64,000 bases of DNA from DATJPD01 sp035506575 (GTDB lineage: Bacteria; Pseudomonadota; Alphaproteobacteria; CACIAM-22H2), in NCBI GenBank assembly GCA_035506575.1, contig DATJPD010000055.1, forward strand, positions 1-64,000. Reading direction: 5' to 3'. Position 1 is the first letter of the stretch. Each line of letters starts with the position of its first letter. The translations under genes and the position numbers were made by a program. Shown piece by piece: positions 7,772 to 16,068 of the stretch. Below the pieces are notes generated by a model that had not been told where the DNA came from, did not search any database, and worked only from the letters and a program-made list of their open reading frames with translations.

Positions 7772-10264
7772 TCATTCGCCGCGCCGCTTGGCGCGCCGCG
7801 TTGGCGTGGCGTGGAGCGGGTCGTCGGGCCAGTGGTGTCTCGGATATTGACCGCGCAGGTCGCGTTTGACCTCGTGATAAGCGTTGGCCCAGAAGCTCGC
7901 GAGGTCGCGCGTGACTTGAACCGGACGGCCCGCCGGCGACAGGAGGTGCAACAGGATCGGAACCCGCCCGTCCGCGACGGTTGGGGTGTCGGTCAACCCG
8001 AACATCTCCTGCAGGCGCACCGAGACGACCGGCGATCCGCTCGAGTAATCGATCGGAACGCGCGAGCCGCTGGGCACCGACAAGTGCGTGGGCGCCAATC
8101 GGCCAAGGCTTTGCTGCTGCTGCCAGTTCAGCCGTCCGCGCAGAGCCCCGGCGAGGTCCACACGAGCCAGATGCGCCCGGCGCGTGACCCCGGCGAGATA
8201 AGGGGCCAGCCAAAGCTCGACCTCGGAGAGCAATGTCGCATCTGACAGGTCAGGCCAGGTATCGCCGGAGAGGCCGCGCAAGAGCGCGACACGGGCTTGC
8301 AGATTGCGCAGCTCGTCCGTCCACGGGAGCGCGTCCAGCCCCAGCTCCCGGATGCCATCGAGCATCGCCGCGCTCACACGCTCGGCCGGTGCGTCGTACG
8401 GTTTGTCATCGAGCACAAGCTCACTGAACCGCCGCTGGCGCCGAGCCCGAACCGCTTCCTCCCGGGAATCCCAGACGACGAATTCTACGTCACGGATCTG
8501 CTCGGCGAAGGCGTCCAGTAGATCGCGCTCGGTCAGCGGGACGGCGAGAAAGATGTGCGCAAGGGGGACCGCCCCATCCAGAGCCGCGACCGCCAGGAAA
8601 TCAGAGCCGGCCAGCGGATCCGCTTCCGGCAGAACTGCGCCGCGGCCGTTGCTCAGCAGGAATTGTCCGCGCGTTCCGGGCCGACGCTGGGCAACTCGGT
8701 CCGGGTACGCAACGGCCACGAGCCGGCCGATATCCTCGCTGCGCGCTTCTGATGCTGTCTGCTTTGCGCCCAGTTGACGGCGCCAGTGGCTCGCAACCTG
8801 GCCGATGGATTGCGTCGTGCGCGCTCCCGTCCGCAGAAGGTCGAGCCGGTGCCGCAGATCGGCATCGCGGGTGCCGCGCAGGACATCACGCTCGCCGAGC
8901 AGTGCCGCGATGTCCGCTGCCAACGCGCCAAGGCCCGATGCCTGTCCGTAGAGCAGCATGTGCGCAAGCCGCGGATGGACGCCGAGCTTGGCCATCCGTC
9001 GCCCCTCCGGGGTGACGGTTCCCCGCGCATCGACGGCGCCGATGCGCGTGAGGAGGTCACGGGCGGCGGCCAGCGCCGCTGCGTTCGGCTGGCTGAGCCA
9101 GGCCAGGATGCTCGTGTCCTTGCATCCCCACACCGCAAGCTCGAGCGCCAGCGGCGTGAGATCGGCATCGACGATCTCGGGCGACGTCTGGGGGACAAGC
9201 GCGCGATCGGCCGCCTCCGTCCACAATCGATAGCAGACCCCGGGCCCGAGCCGCCCGGCCCGCCCGCGTCGCTGATCGGCCGAGGCGCGCGACACCCGCA
9301 CGGTCTGCAGCGAAGACATGCCGGTTCGAATATCGAACCGCGGCACCCGCATATAGCCGCCGTCGATCACCGCGTGCACGCCCTCGATCGTGAGGCTTGT
9401 CTCGGCGATCGATGTGGCCAGAACCACCTTGCGGCGGCCGGCCGGCGCCGGACGCAGGACGGCATCCTGCCGATCCAGCGGCAGGTCGCTGTAGAGCGGC
9501 ATGACGTCGATATCGTCGGCGATGGCCCCGTCCAGCCGTGCCTGGACCCGCCGGATATCGCCGATGCCCGGCAGGAAGACGAGCAGGTCGCCGTCCGCGT
9601 CCGCGAGCGCGCGTCGGACCGCCGCCGTCACGAGCGCGTCGAGCGGCTCTGTCGTATCGCGCGGCAAATACCGTGTCTCGACCGGAAACCGCTGGGTTTC
9701 GCTGGTGAGGACCGGAGCGCCGTCGGTCGCCGTCGGTTCGAGAAGCCGGGCGATCGGCCCTCCGTCGAGCGTCGCAGACATCACGACGAGTCGCAGATCC
9801 TCGCGCAGCGCACGCCGCGCATCGACGCATAGGGCGAGGCTGAGGTCGACGTCGAGGCTGCGTTCGTGAAACTCATCGAACAAGACTGCGGCCACGCCTT
9901 CCAGCGAAGGATCGTCCTGGATCTGCCGCAGGAAGACGCCCGCCGTGACCACCTCGATCCGGGTCGCTGGGCCTACGGCGCTGTCGAGGCGCACCCGGTA
10001 TCCGACGGTCTGCCCGACCTTCTCGCCGAGCAGTTCGGCCATCCGCCGGGCGGCGGCGCGGGCGGCCAGCCGGCGCGGCTCGAGCATGATCAGACGAGAC
10101 TTAGCGGCCCAACGCTCATCGAGAAGTGCCAGCGGCACCAACGTCGTCTTGCCGGCGCCGGGGGCCGCCTGCAACACCACGCTCACCCCCGAATTCAGGG
10201 TCTCCTGCAGCCGCGGCAACAGCGGCGTGATCGGCAGATCGGGCAGGCGGCGGGACAGCGGCAT
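7772..10264 (-). CDS. hrpB: ATP-dependent RNA helicase HrpB
   Basis: 830 aa from ATG at 10264; a longer in-frame extension to 10411 overlaps the divergent gene and looks non-coding. DEAH/RHA helicase: Walker A APGAGKTT at about residues 34-41, LEPRRLAARAAARRMAE, VTAGVFLRQ, the DEFHERSLDVDLSL box, VVMSATLDG, the QRRGRAGRLGPGVCYRLW motif VI, then the HA2 and HrpB-specific C-terminal domains (LNWQQQQSLGRLAPTHLSVPSG). The cellular role in most bacteria is unclear; an RNA-processing helicase by homology. Convergent with otsA, 6 bases apart. Confidence 0.93.
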   Translation of the reverse strand: MPLSRRLPDLPITPLLPRLQETLNSGVSVVLQAAPGAGKTTLVPLALLDERWAAKSRLIMLEPRRLAARAAARRMAELLGEKVGQTVGYRVRLDSAVGPATRIEVVTAGVFLRQIQDDPSLEGVAAVLFDEFHERSLDVDLSLALCVDARRALREDLRLVVMSATLDGGPIARLLEPTATDGAPVLTSETQRFPVETRYLPRDTTEPLDALVTAAVRRALADADGDLLVFLPGIGDIRRVQARLDGAIADDIDVMPLYSDLPLDRQDAVLRPAPAGRRKVVLATSIAETSLTIEGVHAVIDGGYMRVPRFDIRTGMSSLQTVRVSRASADQRRGRAGRLGPGVCYRLWTEAADRALVPQTSPEIVDADLTPLALELAVWGCKDTSILAWLSQPNAAALAAARDLLTRIGAVDARGTVTPEGRRMAKLGVHPRLAHMLLYGQASGLGALAADIAALLGERDVLRGTRDADLRHRLDLLRTGARTTQSIGQVASHWRRQLGAKQTASEARSEDIGRLVAVAYPDRVAQRRPGTRGQFLLSNGRGAVLPEADPLAGSDFLAVAALDGAVPLAHIFLAVPLTERDLLDAFAEQIRDVEFVVWDSREEAVRARRQRRFSELVLDDKPYDAPAERVSAAMLDGIRELGLDALPWTDELRNLQARVALLRGLSGDTWPDLSDATLLSEVELWLAPYLAGVTRRAHLARVDLAGALRGRLNWQQQQSLGRLAPTHLSVPSGSRVPIDYSSGSPVVSVRLQEMFGLTDTPTVADGRVPILLHLLSPAGRPVQVTRDLASFWANAYHEVKRDLRGQYPRHHWPDDPLHATPTRRAKRRGE

Positions 10265-10334
10265 CGGGCGGGAAGCTACGCCAGAACCCGGAAGCGTCAA
10301 AATGTTGTTCTGATGCCGTGCTTTTTCTAAGCTC

Positions 10335-11255
10335 GTGCGTGTGTCGCCCGTACTTCCCTGGCTGTGGATCCCGATCACCGTCTGGGCAGCGTTCGCCCAG
10401 ACGCTGCGCAACGCGGCTCAACGGCACCTGACGAAGGAGCTCGGCACCTCGGGTGCCACGCTCGTGCGGTTCCTGTACGGGTTGCCGTTTGCTCTCCTGT
10501 GGCTGGCGTTCTTGGCGGTGGGCGGAGGGCTGGCACTTCCGTCGCCGAACTTGGCATTCGCGCTTTGGGTGGGAGAGGGCGCCATCACCCAGATTGTCGC
10601 GACCGCGCTTCTGCTACGCGTGATGGAGGAACGAAACTTCGCCCTCGGCGTGGCCTATTCGAAGACCGAAATCATTCAGGTGGCGATCTTCGGGTTGGCG
10701 TTTCTCGGCGACCCGATCACCCTCGTCACTGCCCTCGCAGTGCTGTGCGGGACCGTCGGCGTGCTTCTGCTGTCGCCCGCCGATCGCGAGCATCCTTGGC
10801 GGACGTTGCTCGCCGGCTGGACAGCGAAGCCGGCGCTGATCGGGCTCGGCTCGGGTGCGGCCTTTGCGTTGTCGGCCACGGGCTTTCGCGGGGCGGCGTT
10901 GTCGCTCGGCTCGGAATCCTTTCTGACCGCCGCCGGCTATACCCTCGCATGGGCGCAGGCCGTGCAGACCGTCCTCTTGGGCGGCTGGCTCCTCGCGCGC
11001 ACCCCGGACGTCATCATCCGTGTGTTTCGCGCGTGGCGAACATCGCTGTTTGCCGGGTTCATGGGTGCCGCAGCCTCGGCCGGCTGGTTCACGGCCATGG
11101 CGATCGAGCCCGTCGCGCACGTGCGGACTTTGGGCTTGGTCGAGCTGCTGTTCAGCTACGCCGTGTCGCGCCGTGTCTTCCGCGAGCGGCTGCAGCGCCT
11201 CGAAATCGTCGGGATCGTCGTCTTGACACTGGCGTTGGTGATCGCCGCGCTCTAA
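10335..11255 (+). CDS. EamA/DMT-family transporter
   Basis: 306 aa, about ten hydrophobic helices arranged as two repeated EamA halves (about residues 8-140 and 155-306), with typical segments such as VAYSKTEIIQVAIFGLAFLGDPIT. GTG start at 10335, divergent from hrpB. Drug/metabolite transporter superfamily members export amino acids, nucleobases or other small metabolites; the substrate cannot be told from sequence. Confidence 0.8.
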   Translation: MRVSPVLPWLWIPITVWAAFAQTLRNAAQRHLTKELGTSGATLVRFLYGLPFALLWLAFLAVGGGLALPSPNLAFALWVGEGAITQIVATALLLRVMEERNFALGVAYSKTEIIQVAIFGLAFLGDPITLVTALAVLCGTVGVLLLSPADREHPWRTLLAGWTAKPALIGLGSGAAFALSATGFRGAALSLGSESFLTAAGYTLAWAQAVQTVLLGGWLLARTPDVIIRVFRAWRTSLFAGFMGAAASAGWFTAMAIEPVAHVRTLGLVELLFSYAVSRRVFRERLQRLEIVGIVVLTLALVIAAL

Positions 11256-11365
11256 GGGCGGCCAATTTGGTGAACTTTTTGTGACACCTAGGTGGTTAAA
11301 CGTTCTTTCACCAGGTCCATCGTATTGCAGAGAAGCGGGGGCGCCTCTCAGGAGTGGCACGTGTC

Positions 11366-11596
11366 ATGAGCGCCAAGATCATTCCATTCCGGACCGGTGC
11401 GGCTGTCGTCGAGGGCCCGATGGACCCTATCGATGCGAGCGAGTCGCCGGCTCAGTTGCAAGCGGCCATCGAGCGGCTGGAGCAACTCGATCACGACCTG
11501 CAGCTGCAGGCGCACAAGATCAATCTGTCGCTCGGTGAGGTTCGCCGCAAACGGCTGCTGCTGCTGAAGCGGATGGAGGCTCAGCGGTCGGCCTGA
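11366..11596 (+). CDS. small coiled-coil protein, 76 aa
   Basis: ATG at 11366 has a Shine-Dalgarno AGGAG 11 bases upstream, which favours it over the GTG at 11354. The N-terminus is MSAKIIPFRTGAAVVEGP; the rest is a helical, heptad-like segment (LQAAIERLEQLDHDLQLQAHKINLSLGEV) ending in a basic tail. No signal peptide or known family. A perfect 10-bp palindrome CACCTAGGTG at 11285-11294 lies upstream and could be a regulator site (weak). Confidence 0.6.
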   Translation: MSAKIIPFRTGAAVVEGPMDPIDASESPAQLQAAIERLEQLDHDLQLQAHKINLSLGEVRRKRLLLLKRMEAQRSA

Positions 11597-11614
11597 TCGC
11601 GGCCTGCGACGCGC

Positions 11615-12169
11615 TTACAGCGCCGCCCGATAAGTCGCCGCCATCTCGCAGTAGTTCCTTGCATTCCAGGCGATGAACTCGGCCTCGGACGGTTTCACCG
11701 CGCGTTGAAACGTCGCCGGGCAGCCCGCCCACATCTGGCCGGCCGGAACTCGTTTTCCGGGTGAGACCACTGCACCAGCCGCCACGATGGCCCCGCGCTC
11801 GACGACCGCACCATCTAGCACGATCGCGCCGATCCCGATCATCGACTCGTCCTCGACCGTGCAGGCGTGAATCACCGCACCATGACCGATGGTCACCCGA
11901 TGGCCGATGATGGTCGGAAAACGGTCGGTCGCGATATGGATGATAGTGCCGTCCTGGACATTGGTATCCGACCCGATGCGGATGTCATTGCCATCGCCCC
12001 GGATGAGGCAGTTGAACCAGACATTCGCCCGGTCGCCGAGCTCGACACGCCCGATCACGACCGCATTCGGCGCGATGAACACGTCGGTCCCGAACCGCGG
12101 CACCGCCTCTTTATACGGCAGGATCATTCCGCCCGGCGTGGTCGAGCGAGGCTTCGGCGATGCAGTCAT
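11615..12169 (-). CDS. gamma-carbonic anhydrase family protein (left-handed beta-helix)
   Basis: 184 aa from ATG at 12169; the in-frame extension to 12301 is rejected because the fold begins here. Hexapeptide-repeat turns are visible throughout (VFIAPNAVVIGRVELGDRANVWFN, shown in part). Putative zinc ligands are in GDGNDIRIGSDTNVQDGTIIH and GHRVTIGHGAVIHACTVED, which carry the usual three-histidine arrangement. Members either hydrate CO2 or act as Yrd/CaiE/PaaY-type proteins. Divergent from the methyltransferase at 12367, sharing an AT-rich spacer. Confidence 0.85.
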   Translation of the reverse strand: MTASPKPRSTTPGGMILPYKEAVPRFGTDVFIAPNAVVIGRVELGDRANVWFNCLIRGDGNDIRIGSDTNVQDGTIIHIATDRFPTIIGHRVTIGHGAVIHACTVEDESMIGIGAIVLDGAVVERGAIVAAGAVVSPGKRVPAGQMWAGCPATFQRAVKPSEAEFIAWNARNYCEMAATYRAAL

Positions 12170-12366
12170 TGGCTGACTCCCGGGCGTGGGTCTTTGGCGG
12201 TATCGGCAGATTTCGGCAATTTTTGCGGTATTTTTCGAAAAAAATTGTTGTCCATAATGGATTCTTAATTTCGTAAGTTCATTCTCGGCAACCTCGCACA
12301 AACCACGAAAACCATACGTTGCCAGCGAGGATCGAAGGGGTCATGGGACTTCCAGGACGCGCCATC
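12170..12366. promoter_or_regulatory. AT-rich divergent spacer between carbonic anhydrase-like and methyltransferase genes
   Basis: Markedly more AT-rich than its surroundings. It contains the palindromes TTTTTCGAAAAA (12231-12242) and TCCAT-A-ATGGA (12251-12261), which could serve two divergent promoters. No clear -35/-10 pair can be assigned. Confidence 0.35.
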
Positions 12367-13332
12367 ATGGCTGAGGCGGAAAAGGCTCCCCCGGCTGGAG
12401 CGCCGGGCGAGGAGCCCGGCAGCGAGACGCGGATCACCAAGTTTCGCAAGCATTTGCACGCGTGGTGGGAAGGCTACTATCTCGACGAGCCGCCGGAGGG
12501 CCGCGAGGCACCCGAGCAACAGCCGGTCACCGAGCAAGACAAGAAAAACGATAAATGGTCGGCCGAACGAATCAAGGTCGCTGAGCTGATCTGGGGCGAC
12601 GGATTCACGTTCCCGGGCGGTGCCGATCACGTGCTGCAGATGGTCAAGCCCATGACCTTGACCAGCGCCAAGTCGATGCTCGATATCGGCTGCGGCCTCG
12701 GCGGAGCGACCCGCGCCATCGCCAAGACGTTCGGCACCTGGGTCATCGGAATGGAAGCCTCGCCGGCGCTCGCTGCTGCCGGGATGCAGTACTCCGAGAT
12801 GGCCGGGCTTGCGAAGAAAGCACCCATCCAGCATTTCGATCCGGGGACCATCGAATTCCCGCCTAAGAAGTACGATGCGGTCTGTTTGCGCAACATCTTT
12901 AGCAACATTTCCGACAAGCATCGGCTCCTGGTGCAGGCTGAGAAGGCCCTGCGTCCCGGCGGTTCGATGCTCGTGTCGGATTTCGCCATCAGCAAGTCCG
13001 GGGCATCGTCTGCCCCCCTGAGCACCTGGAGTGCGGCGGAGGATCATCCCCCTCAACTCTGTACGCTGGAGGACTTCAAGCGGGAGTTCGATGGCCTCAA
13101 GCTTGATACTCGGGTGTCCGAGGATATGAGCGCCGAGTTCCGCGGCATCGTCGTGCAGGGCTGGGCAAACCTGGCTGATATCCTCCAGGGTAAGCAGGTC
13201 GAGCCGGGTGAAGCGGCAGCGCTGGCCAAGGAGATCAAGCTCTGGCAATTGCGGCTCGCCGCCCTGGATTCCGGCGACCTTCGCGTGGTCCGCCTTTTCG
13301 GCCTGAAAAGGACCAGTGGCGGTCTTACATAG
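12367..13332 (+). CDS. class I SAM-dependent methyltransferase
   Basis: 321 aa from ATG at 12367 (AGGA about 9 bases upstream); ATG at 12343 is also in frame. An N-terminal Pro/Glu-rich tail (about 1-60) precedes a Rossmann methyltransferase: motif I MLDIGCGLGGATRAIA, post-I acidic VIGMEAS, motif II/III CLRNIFSNI and LRPGGSMLVSDFAI, closest in style to ubiE/sterol-type Methyltransf_11 enzymes. The substrate is unknown. It is followed by the rpmJ promoter and no clear terminator of its own. Confidence 0.85.
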   Translation: MAEAEKAPPAGAPGEEPGSETRITKFRKHLHAWWEGYYLDEPPEGREAPEQQPVTEQDKKNDKWSAERIKVAELIWGDGFTFPGGADHVLQMVKPMTLTSAKSMLDIGCGLGGATRAIAKTFGTWVIGMEASPALAAAGMQYSEMAGLAKKAPIQHFDPGTIEFPPKKYDAVCLRNIFSNISDKHRLLVQAEKALRPGGSMLVSDFAISKSGASSAPLSTWSAAEDHPPQLCTLEDFKREFDGLKLDTRVSEDMSAEFRGIVVQGWANLADILQGKQVEPGEAAALAKEIKLWQLRLAALDSGDLRVVRLFGLKRTSGGLT

Positions 13333-13361
13333 CCGGGTTTGAACGGTCCAGCCTCCTGCCG

Positions 13362-13390
13362 TTGACAGGCGAGGGAGCCGTCAGTATGGT
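13362..13390 (+). promoter_or_regulatory. sigma-70-type promoter of rpmJ
   Basis: TTGACA at 13362-13367, a 17-base spacer, and TATGGT at 13385-13390 fit the consensus closely. The predicted start of transcription is near 13397, about 54 bases before the rpmJ ATG. Confidence 0.7.
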
Positions 13391-13403
13391 CCCCGCCTTC
13401 CGG

Positions 13404-13433
13404 GGGGCGGCCATTAGCCGCCCCGTCCTTTTT
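13404..13433 (+). terminator. terminator-like hairpin in the rpmJ leader
   Basis: A perfect 8-bp GC stem (GGGGCGGC at 13404-13411, loop CATTA, GCCGCCCC at 13417-13424) is followed by GTCC and five Ts at 13429-13433. It lies between the promoter and the rpmJ start, so it would sit in the rpmJ mRNA leader as an attenuator, or terminate read-through from the methyltransferase. Confidence 0.5.
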
Positions 13434-13450
13434 CCGCCCGAGAGCGAGCC

Positions 13451-13576
13451 ATGAAGGTCGTCAATTCGCTGAAATCGGCCAAGAAGCGCGATAAGAACTG
13501 CAAGATTGTCCGCCGCAAGGGCCGCATTTACGTCATCAACAAGAGCAACCCGCGGTTCAAGGCCCGCCAGGGCTGA
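13451..13576 (+). CDS. rpmJ: 50S ribosomal protein L36 (bL36)
   Basis: 41 aa beginning MKVVNSLKSAKKRDKNCKIV, very basic, the normal length for the alphaproteobacterial L36. It has a single Cys at residue 17 instead of the zinc-binding Cys/His set, so it is the zinc-independent (C-minus, ykgO-like) form that is usual in this class. A protein of the large ribosomal subunit. It has its own promoter and is monocistronic or co-transcribed with the MaoC-like gene 17 bases downstream. Confidence 0.95.
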   Translation: MKVVNSLKSAKKRDKNCKIVRRKGRIYVINKSNPRFKARQG

Positions 13577-13593
13577 TCTGGCGCAGCCGGGCG

Positions 13594-14043
13594 TTGGCTG
13601 ATAACCTTCATTTCGAGGACCTGACGCCGGGCCGCAAGTTCACGTCCGGCACCCGGACCCTCGACGCTGCCGGCATAAAGTCGTTTGCGCGCGATTTCGA
13701 CCCGCAGCCGTTCCATCTCGATGAGATGGCGGCCGCTTCGACCTTCTTCGGAGGGCTCGTTGCCAGCGGCTGGTACACCGCGTCTGTGAGCATGCGTCTG
13801 CTCGTCGACGGAGAGTTTCGTCCTGCCGGCGGCATCATCGGAGCCGGCATCGACGAGTTCCGGTGGCCGGCGCCGGTGCGGCCGGGTGACACGCTGCGCG
13901 TCGAAAGCGAAGTCCTCGAAGCGCGCCCGTCCAAATCGCGGCCGGAGATCGGCATCGTGCGCGTGCGCCATACGACACGGAACCAACGAGGCGAGGCAGT
14001 CCAGGACTTCGTCGCCAACCACGTCGTGCCGCGCCGGCGCTAA
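13594..14043 (+). CDS. MaoC-fold dehydratase
   Basis: 149 aa hot-dog fold. The active-site region FARDFDPQPFHLDEMAAAS contains the Asp-His pair of the R-hydratase motif, followed by FGGLVASGWYTASVSMRL. Members hydrate enoyl-CoA or related CoA thioesters; the exact substrate is unknown. The start is given as TTG at 13594, since no ATG precedes the conserved N-terminal FEDLTPGRKF; no obvious Shine-Dalgarno supports it. Confidence 0.82.
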   Translation: MADNLHFEDLTPGRKFTSGTRTLDAAGIKSFARDFDPQPFHLDEMAAASTFFGGLVASGWYTASVSMRLLVDGEFRPAGGIIGAGIDEFRWPAPVRPGDTLRVESEVLEARPSKSRPEIGIVRVRHTTRNQRGEAVQDFVANHVVPRRR

Positions 14044-14093
14044 GGCCCGGTCCCGGGTGCGCCGCTGCCGCGGTCCGTGGTAGCATCCCCGTC

Positions 14094-15581
14094 ATGGAGA
14101 TGCCCGCCCCAGACGAGGCAACGCTCGCGCGTCGCGCCGATATCGTGGCCGCGTTGCGCGCGATCGTGCCCGGCGAGGGCGTGGTCGACGATCTCGAAGA
14201 GCGCCGGGCTTATGAATGCGATGGGCTGTCGGCCTATCGACAGATTCCGATGGTCGTCGTTTTGCCATCCACGGTCGACCAGGTCGCGGCCATCTTGCGA
14301 TATTGCCGCGACCATGACGTGAAAGTGGTGCCGCGCGGCGCGGGCACGGGGCTGTCCGGCGGGGCCCTGCCGCTTGCCGATGGCGTGCTGCTCGGCATGG
14401 GCAAATTCAATCGCGTGCTCGAGATCGACTATGCCAACCGCTGCGCGGTGGTCCAGCCGGGCGTGACCAACCTCGGGATCAGCAACGCCGTCGCCGCCGA
14501 CGGCTTTTACTACGCACCCGATCCCTCCAGCCAGATCGCGTGCACGATCGGCGGCAACGTGGCCGAGAATTCCGGCGGCGTGCACTGCCTGAAGTACGGG
14601 CTGACGACCAACAACGTCCTCGGCGTGCAGATCGTCACGATGGACGGCGAAGTGGTCCGGCTGGGCGGCAAGCATTTGGACGCGGCGGCCTATGACCTGC
14701 TCGGTGTTTTCGTCGGCTCCGAAGGGCTGCTCGGTGTGGTCACCGAGGTCACGGTCCGGCTGCTGCGCAGGCCGGAGACCGCGCGTGCGGTCCTGATCGG
14801 CTTTCCGAGCCAGGAAGCCGCCGGGGATTGTGTGGCGGAAATCATCGGCGGGGGAATCATTCCAGGCGGTATGGAGATGATGGACAAGCCCGCCATTCAC
14901 GCGGCGGAAGCCTTCGTTCATGCCAACTATCCGCTCGACGTCGAGGCGCTGCTGATCGTCGAGCTCGACGGCCCGGCGGCCGAGGTCGACGATCTCGTGG
15001 CCACGGTCGACCGCATCGCCCGCGGCTGCGGCGCGGTCTATTCGCGCATCAGCGCATCCGAGGAGGAGCGCCAGCGCTTCTGGGCGGGGCGGAAAGCGGC
15101 GTTTCCGGCGGTGGGACGCATCTCACCCGATTACATGTGCATGGATGGGACAATTCCGCGCAAGCAGCTGCCGCACGTTCTCGGCCGCATCACACAGCTT
15201 TCGGAGCGCCACAAGCTGCGGGTGGCGAACGTGTTTCATGCGGGCGATGGAAATCTGCACCCGCTCATCCTGTTCGACGCCAACAGCCCGGGCGAGCTGG
15301 AACGGGCCGAAGCGTTCGGCGCCGACATCCTGCGGCTTTGCGTCGAGGTCGGCGGTGTGCTGACCGGCGAGCACGGCGTCGGCATCGAGAAGCGCGATCT
15401 CATGGGCTCGATGTTCAGCGACGACGACCTCAAGCAGCAGCAGCGGCTGAAGTGCGCCTTCGATCCACAGGGGCTGTTGAATCCGGGAAAGGTGTTCCCG
15501 GTTCTGCATCGTTGCGCCGAGCTCGGCCGCATGCACGTTCATCGCGGCCAGGTGAAGTTCCCCGACCTGCCGCGGTTCTGA
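14094..15581 (+). CDS. glcD: glycolate oxidase subunit GlcD (FAD-linked oxidase)
   Basis: 495 aa. N-terminal FAD-binding PCMH domain (about 50-230) with VVPRGAGTGLSGGALPLADG, and VNLGISNAV-like and IACTIGGNVAENSGGVHCLKYG segments; C-terminal FAD-linked oxidase domain with VFHAGDGNLHPLILF and the GEHGVGIEKRDLM motif. Oxidises glycolate (or D-lactate) to glyoxylate, passing electrons through GlcF to the membrane. Unusually, it is separated from glcE by a small gene on the opposite strand. Confidence 0.93.
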   Translation: MEMPAPDEATLARRADIVAALRAIVPGEGVVDDLEERRAYECDGLSAYRQIPMVVVLPSTVDQVAAILRYCRDHDVKVVPRGAGTGLSGGALPLADGVLLGMGKFNRVLEIDYANRCAVVQPGVTNLGISNAVAADGFYYAPDPSSQIACTIGGNVAENSGGVHCLKYGLTTNNVLGVQIVTMDGEVVRLGGKHLDAAAYDLLGVFVGSEGLLGVVTEVTVRLLRRPETARAVLIGFPSQEAAGDCVAEIIGGGIIPGGMEMMDKPAIHAAEAFVHANYPLDVEALLIVELDGPAAEVDDLVATVDRIARGCGAVYSRISASEEERQRFWAGRKAAFPAVGRISPDYMCMDGTIPRKQLPHVLGRITQLSERHKLRVANVFHAGDGNLHPLILFDANSPGELERAEAFGADILRLCVEVGGVLTGEHGVGIEKRDLMGSMFSDDDLKQQQRLKCAFDPQGLLNPGKVFPVLHRCAELGRMHVHRGQVKFPDLPRF

Positions 15582-15585
15582 AGGC

Positions 15586-15888
15586 CTAGGCGCTCTTCTT
15601 GGCCTCATCCGCGTTGAGCCGCGCCATCTCTTCCATCTCTTTTTCTTTGCTCTGCAGCTGGCGCAGGACATACGCGTACTTCACGGCCGGGACCGGCACA
15701 TCGATGTTGCGCAAGGTCCGGTTCTCGGGCGCGACCTCCATGAGGATCTTCTTCGCGCCCTCGACGAGCTGCCGGTTGCGTTGCGCAGCCTCGGCATTGG
15801 CCTTGTCGATCTGTTCCGCCTGCTCCAACGTGAACTTCTTCAGTTCCTCGTCGGTCGGCGTTTTGTATTCTTCCAGATATTTTCCCAC
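15586..15888 (-). CDS. small hypothetical helical protein, 100 aa
   Basis: GTG start (MGKYLEEYKTPTDEELKK). Highly charged, Glu/Lys/Ala-rich and mostly helical, with no cysteine or signal peptide. It runs opposite to the glc genes and sits between glcD and glcE, with its start divergent from the putative glcEF promoter. Family not recognised; the length and coding character (charged, not a shadow of another gene) favour a real protein. Confidence 0.55.
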   Translation of the reverse strand: MGKYLEEYKTPTDEELKKFTLEQAEQIDKANAEAAQRNRQLVEGAKKILMEVAPENRTLRNIDVPVPAVKYAYVLRQLQSKEKEMEEMARLNADEAKKSA

Positions 15889-15974
15889 GGCGTTTCGCCC
15901 CCGCGCGCTTTCCCTGGCCCTACCACTATACAGGTCAATAGTTTAAGAACAGTTATCCACAGCGCCCGCGGCGC

Positions 15975-16004
15975 TTGACGGCGCACGCCGCTCCCCGCTA
16001 ATAA
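15975..16004 (+). promoter_or_regulatory. candidate promoter of glcEF
   Basis: TTGACG at 15975-15980, then a 17-18 base spacer and CTAATA/TAATAA at 15998-16004. Downstream, TGACCA (16030-16035) and TGGTCA (16044-16049) form an inverted repeat with 8 bases between arms, a possible regulator site just before the Shine-Dalgarno GGAGG of glcE. Confidence 0.45.
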
Positions 16005-16068
16005 CCCTTTGAAACGACAAAACAATCCGTGACCACCTGACAATGGTCAGCCCCTGGAGGAGCGAACG

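Noticed and set aside
9320..9345. GGTTCGAATATCGAACC, resembling a tRNA T-arm
   Set aside because: A palindrome inside hrpB; no acceptor or anticodon stem around it. Other GTTCGA matches also lack tRNA folds.
8774..9832. 352-residue open frame on the plus strand inside hrpB
   Set aside because: Antisense to a well-supported helicase gene; high-GC third positions give long antisense frames, and the translation is Arg/Pro/Ala-rich with no family motif.
10265..10411. 49-residue N-terminal extension of HrpB
   Set aside because: Overlaps the start of the divergent EamA gene and precedes the conserved MPLSRRLPDL start.
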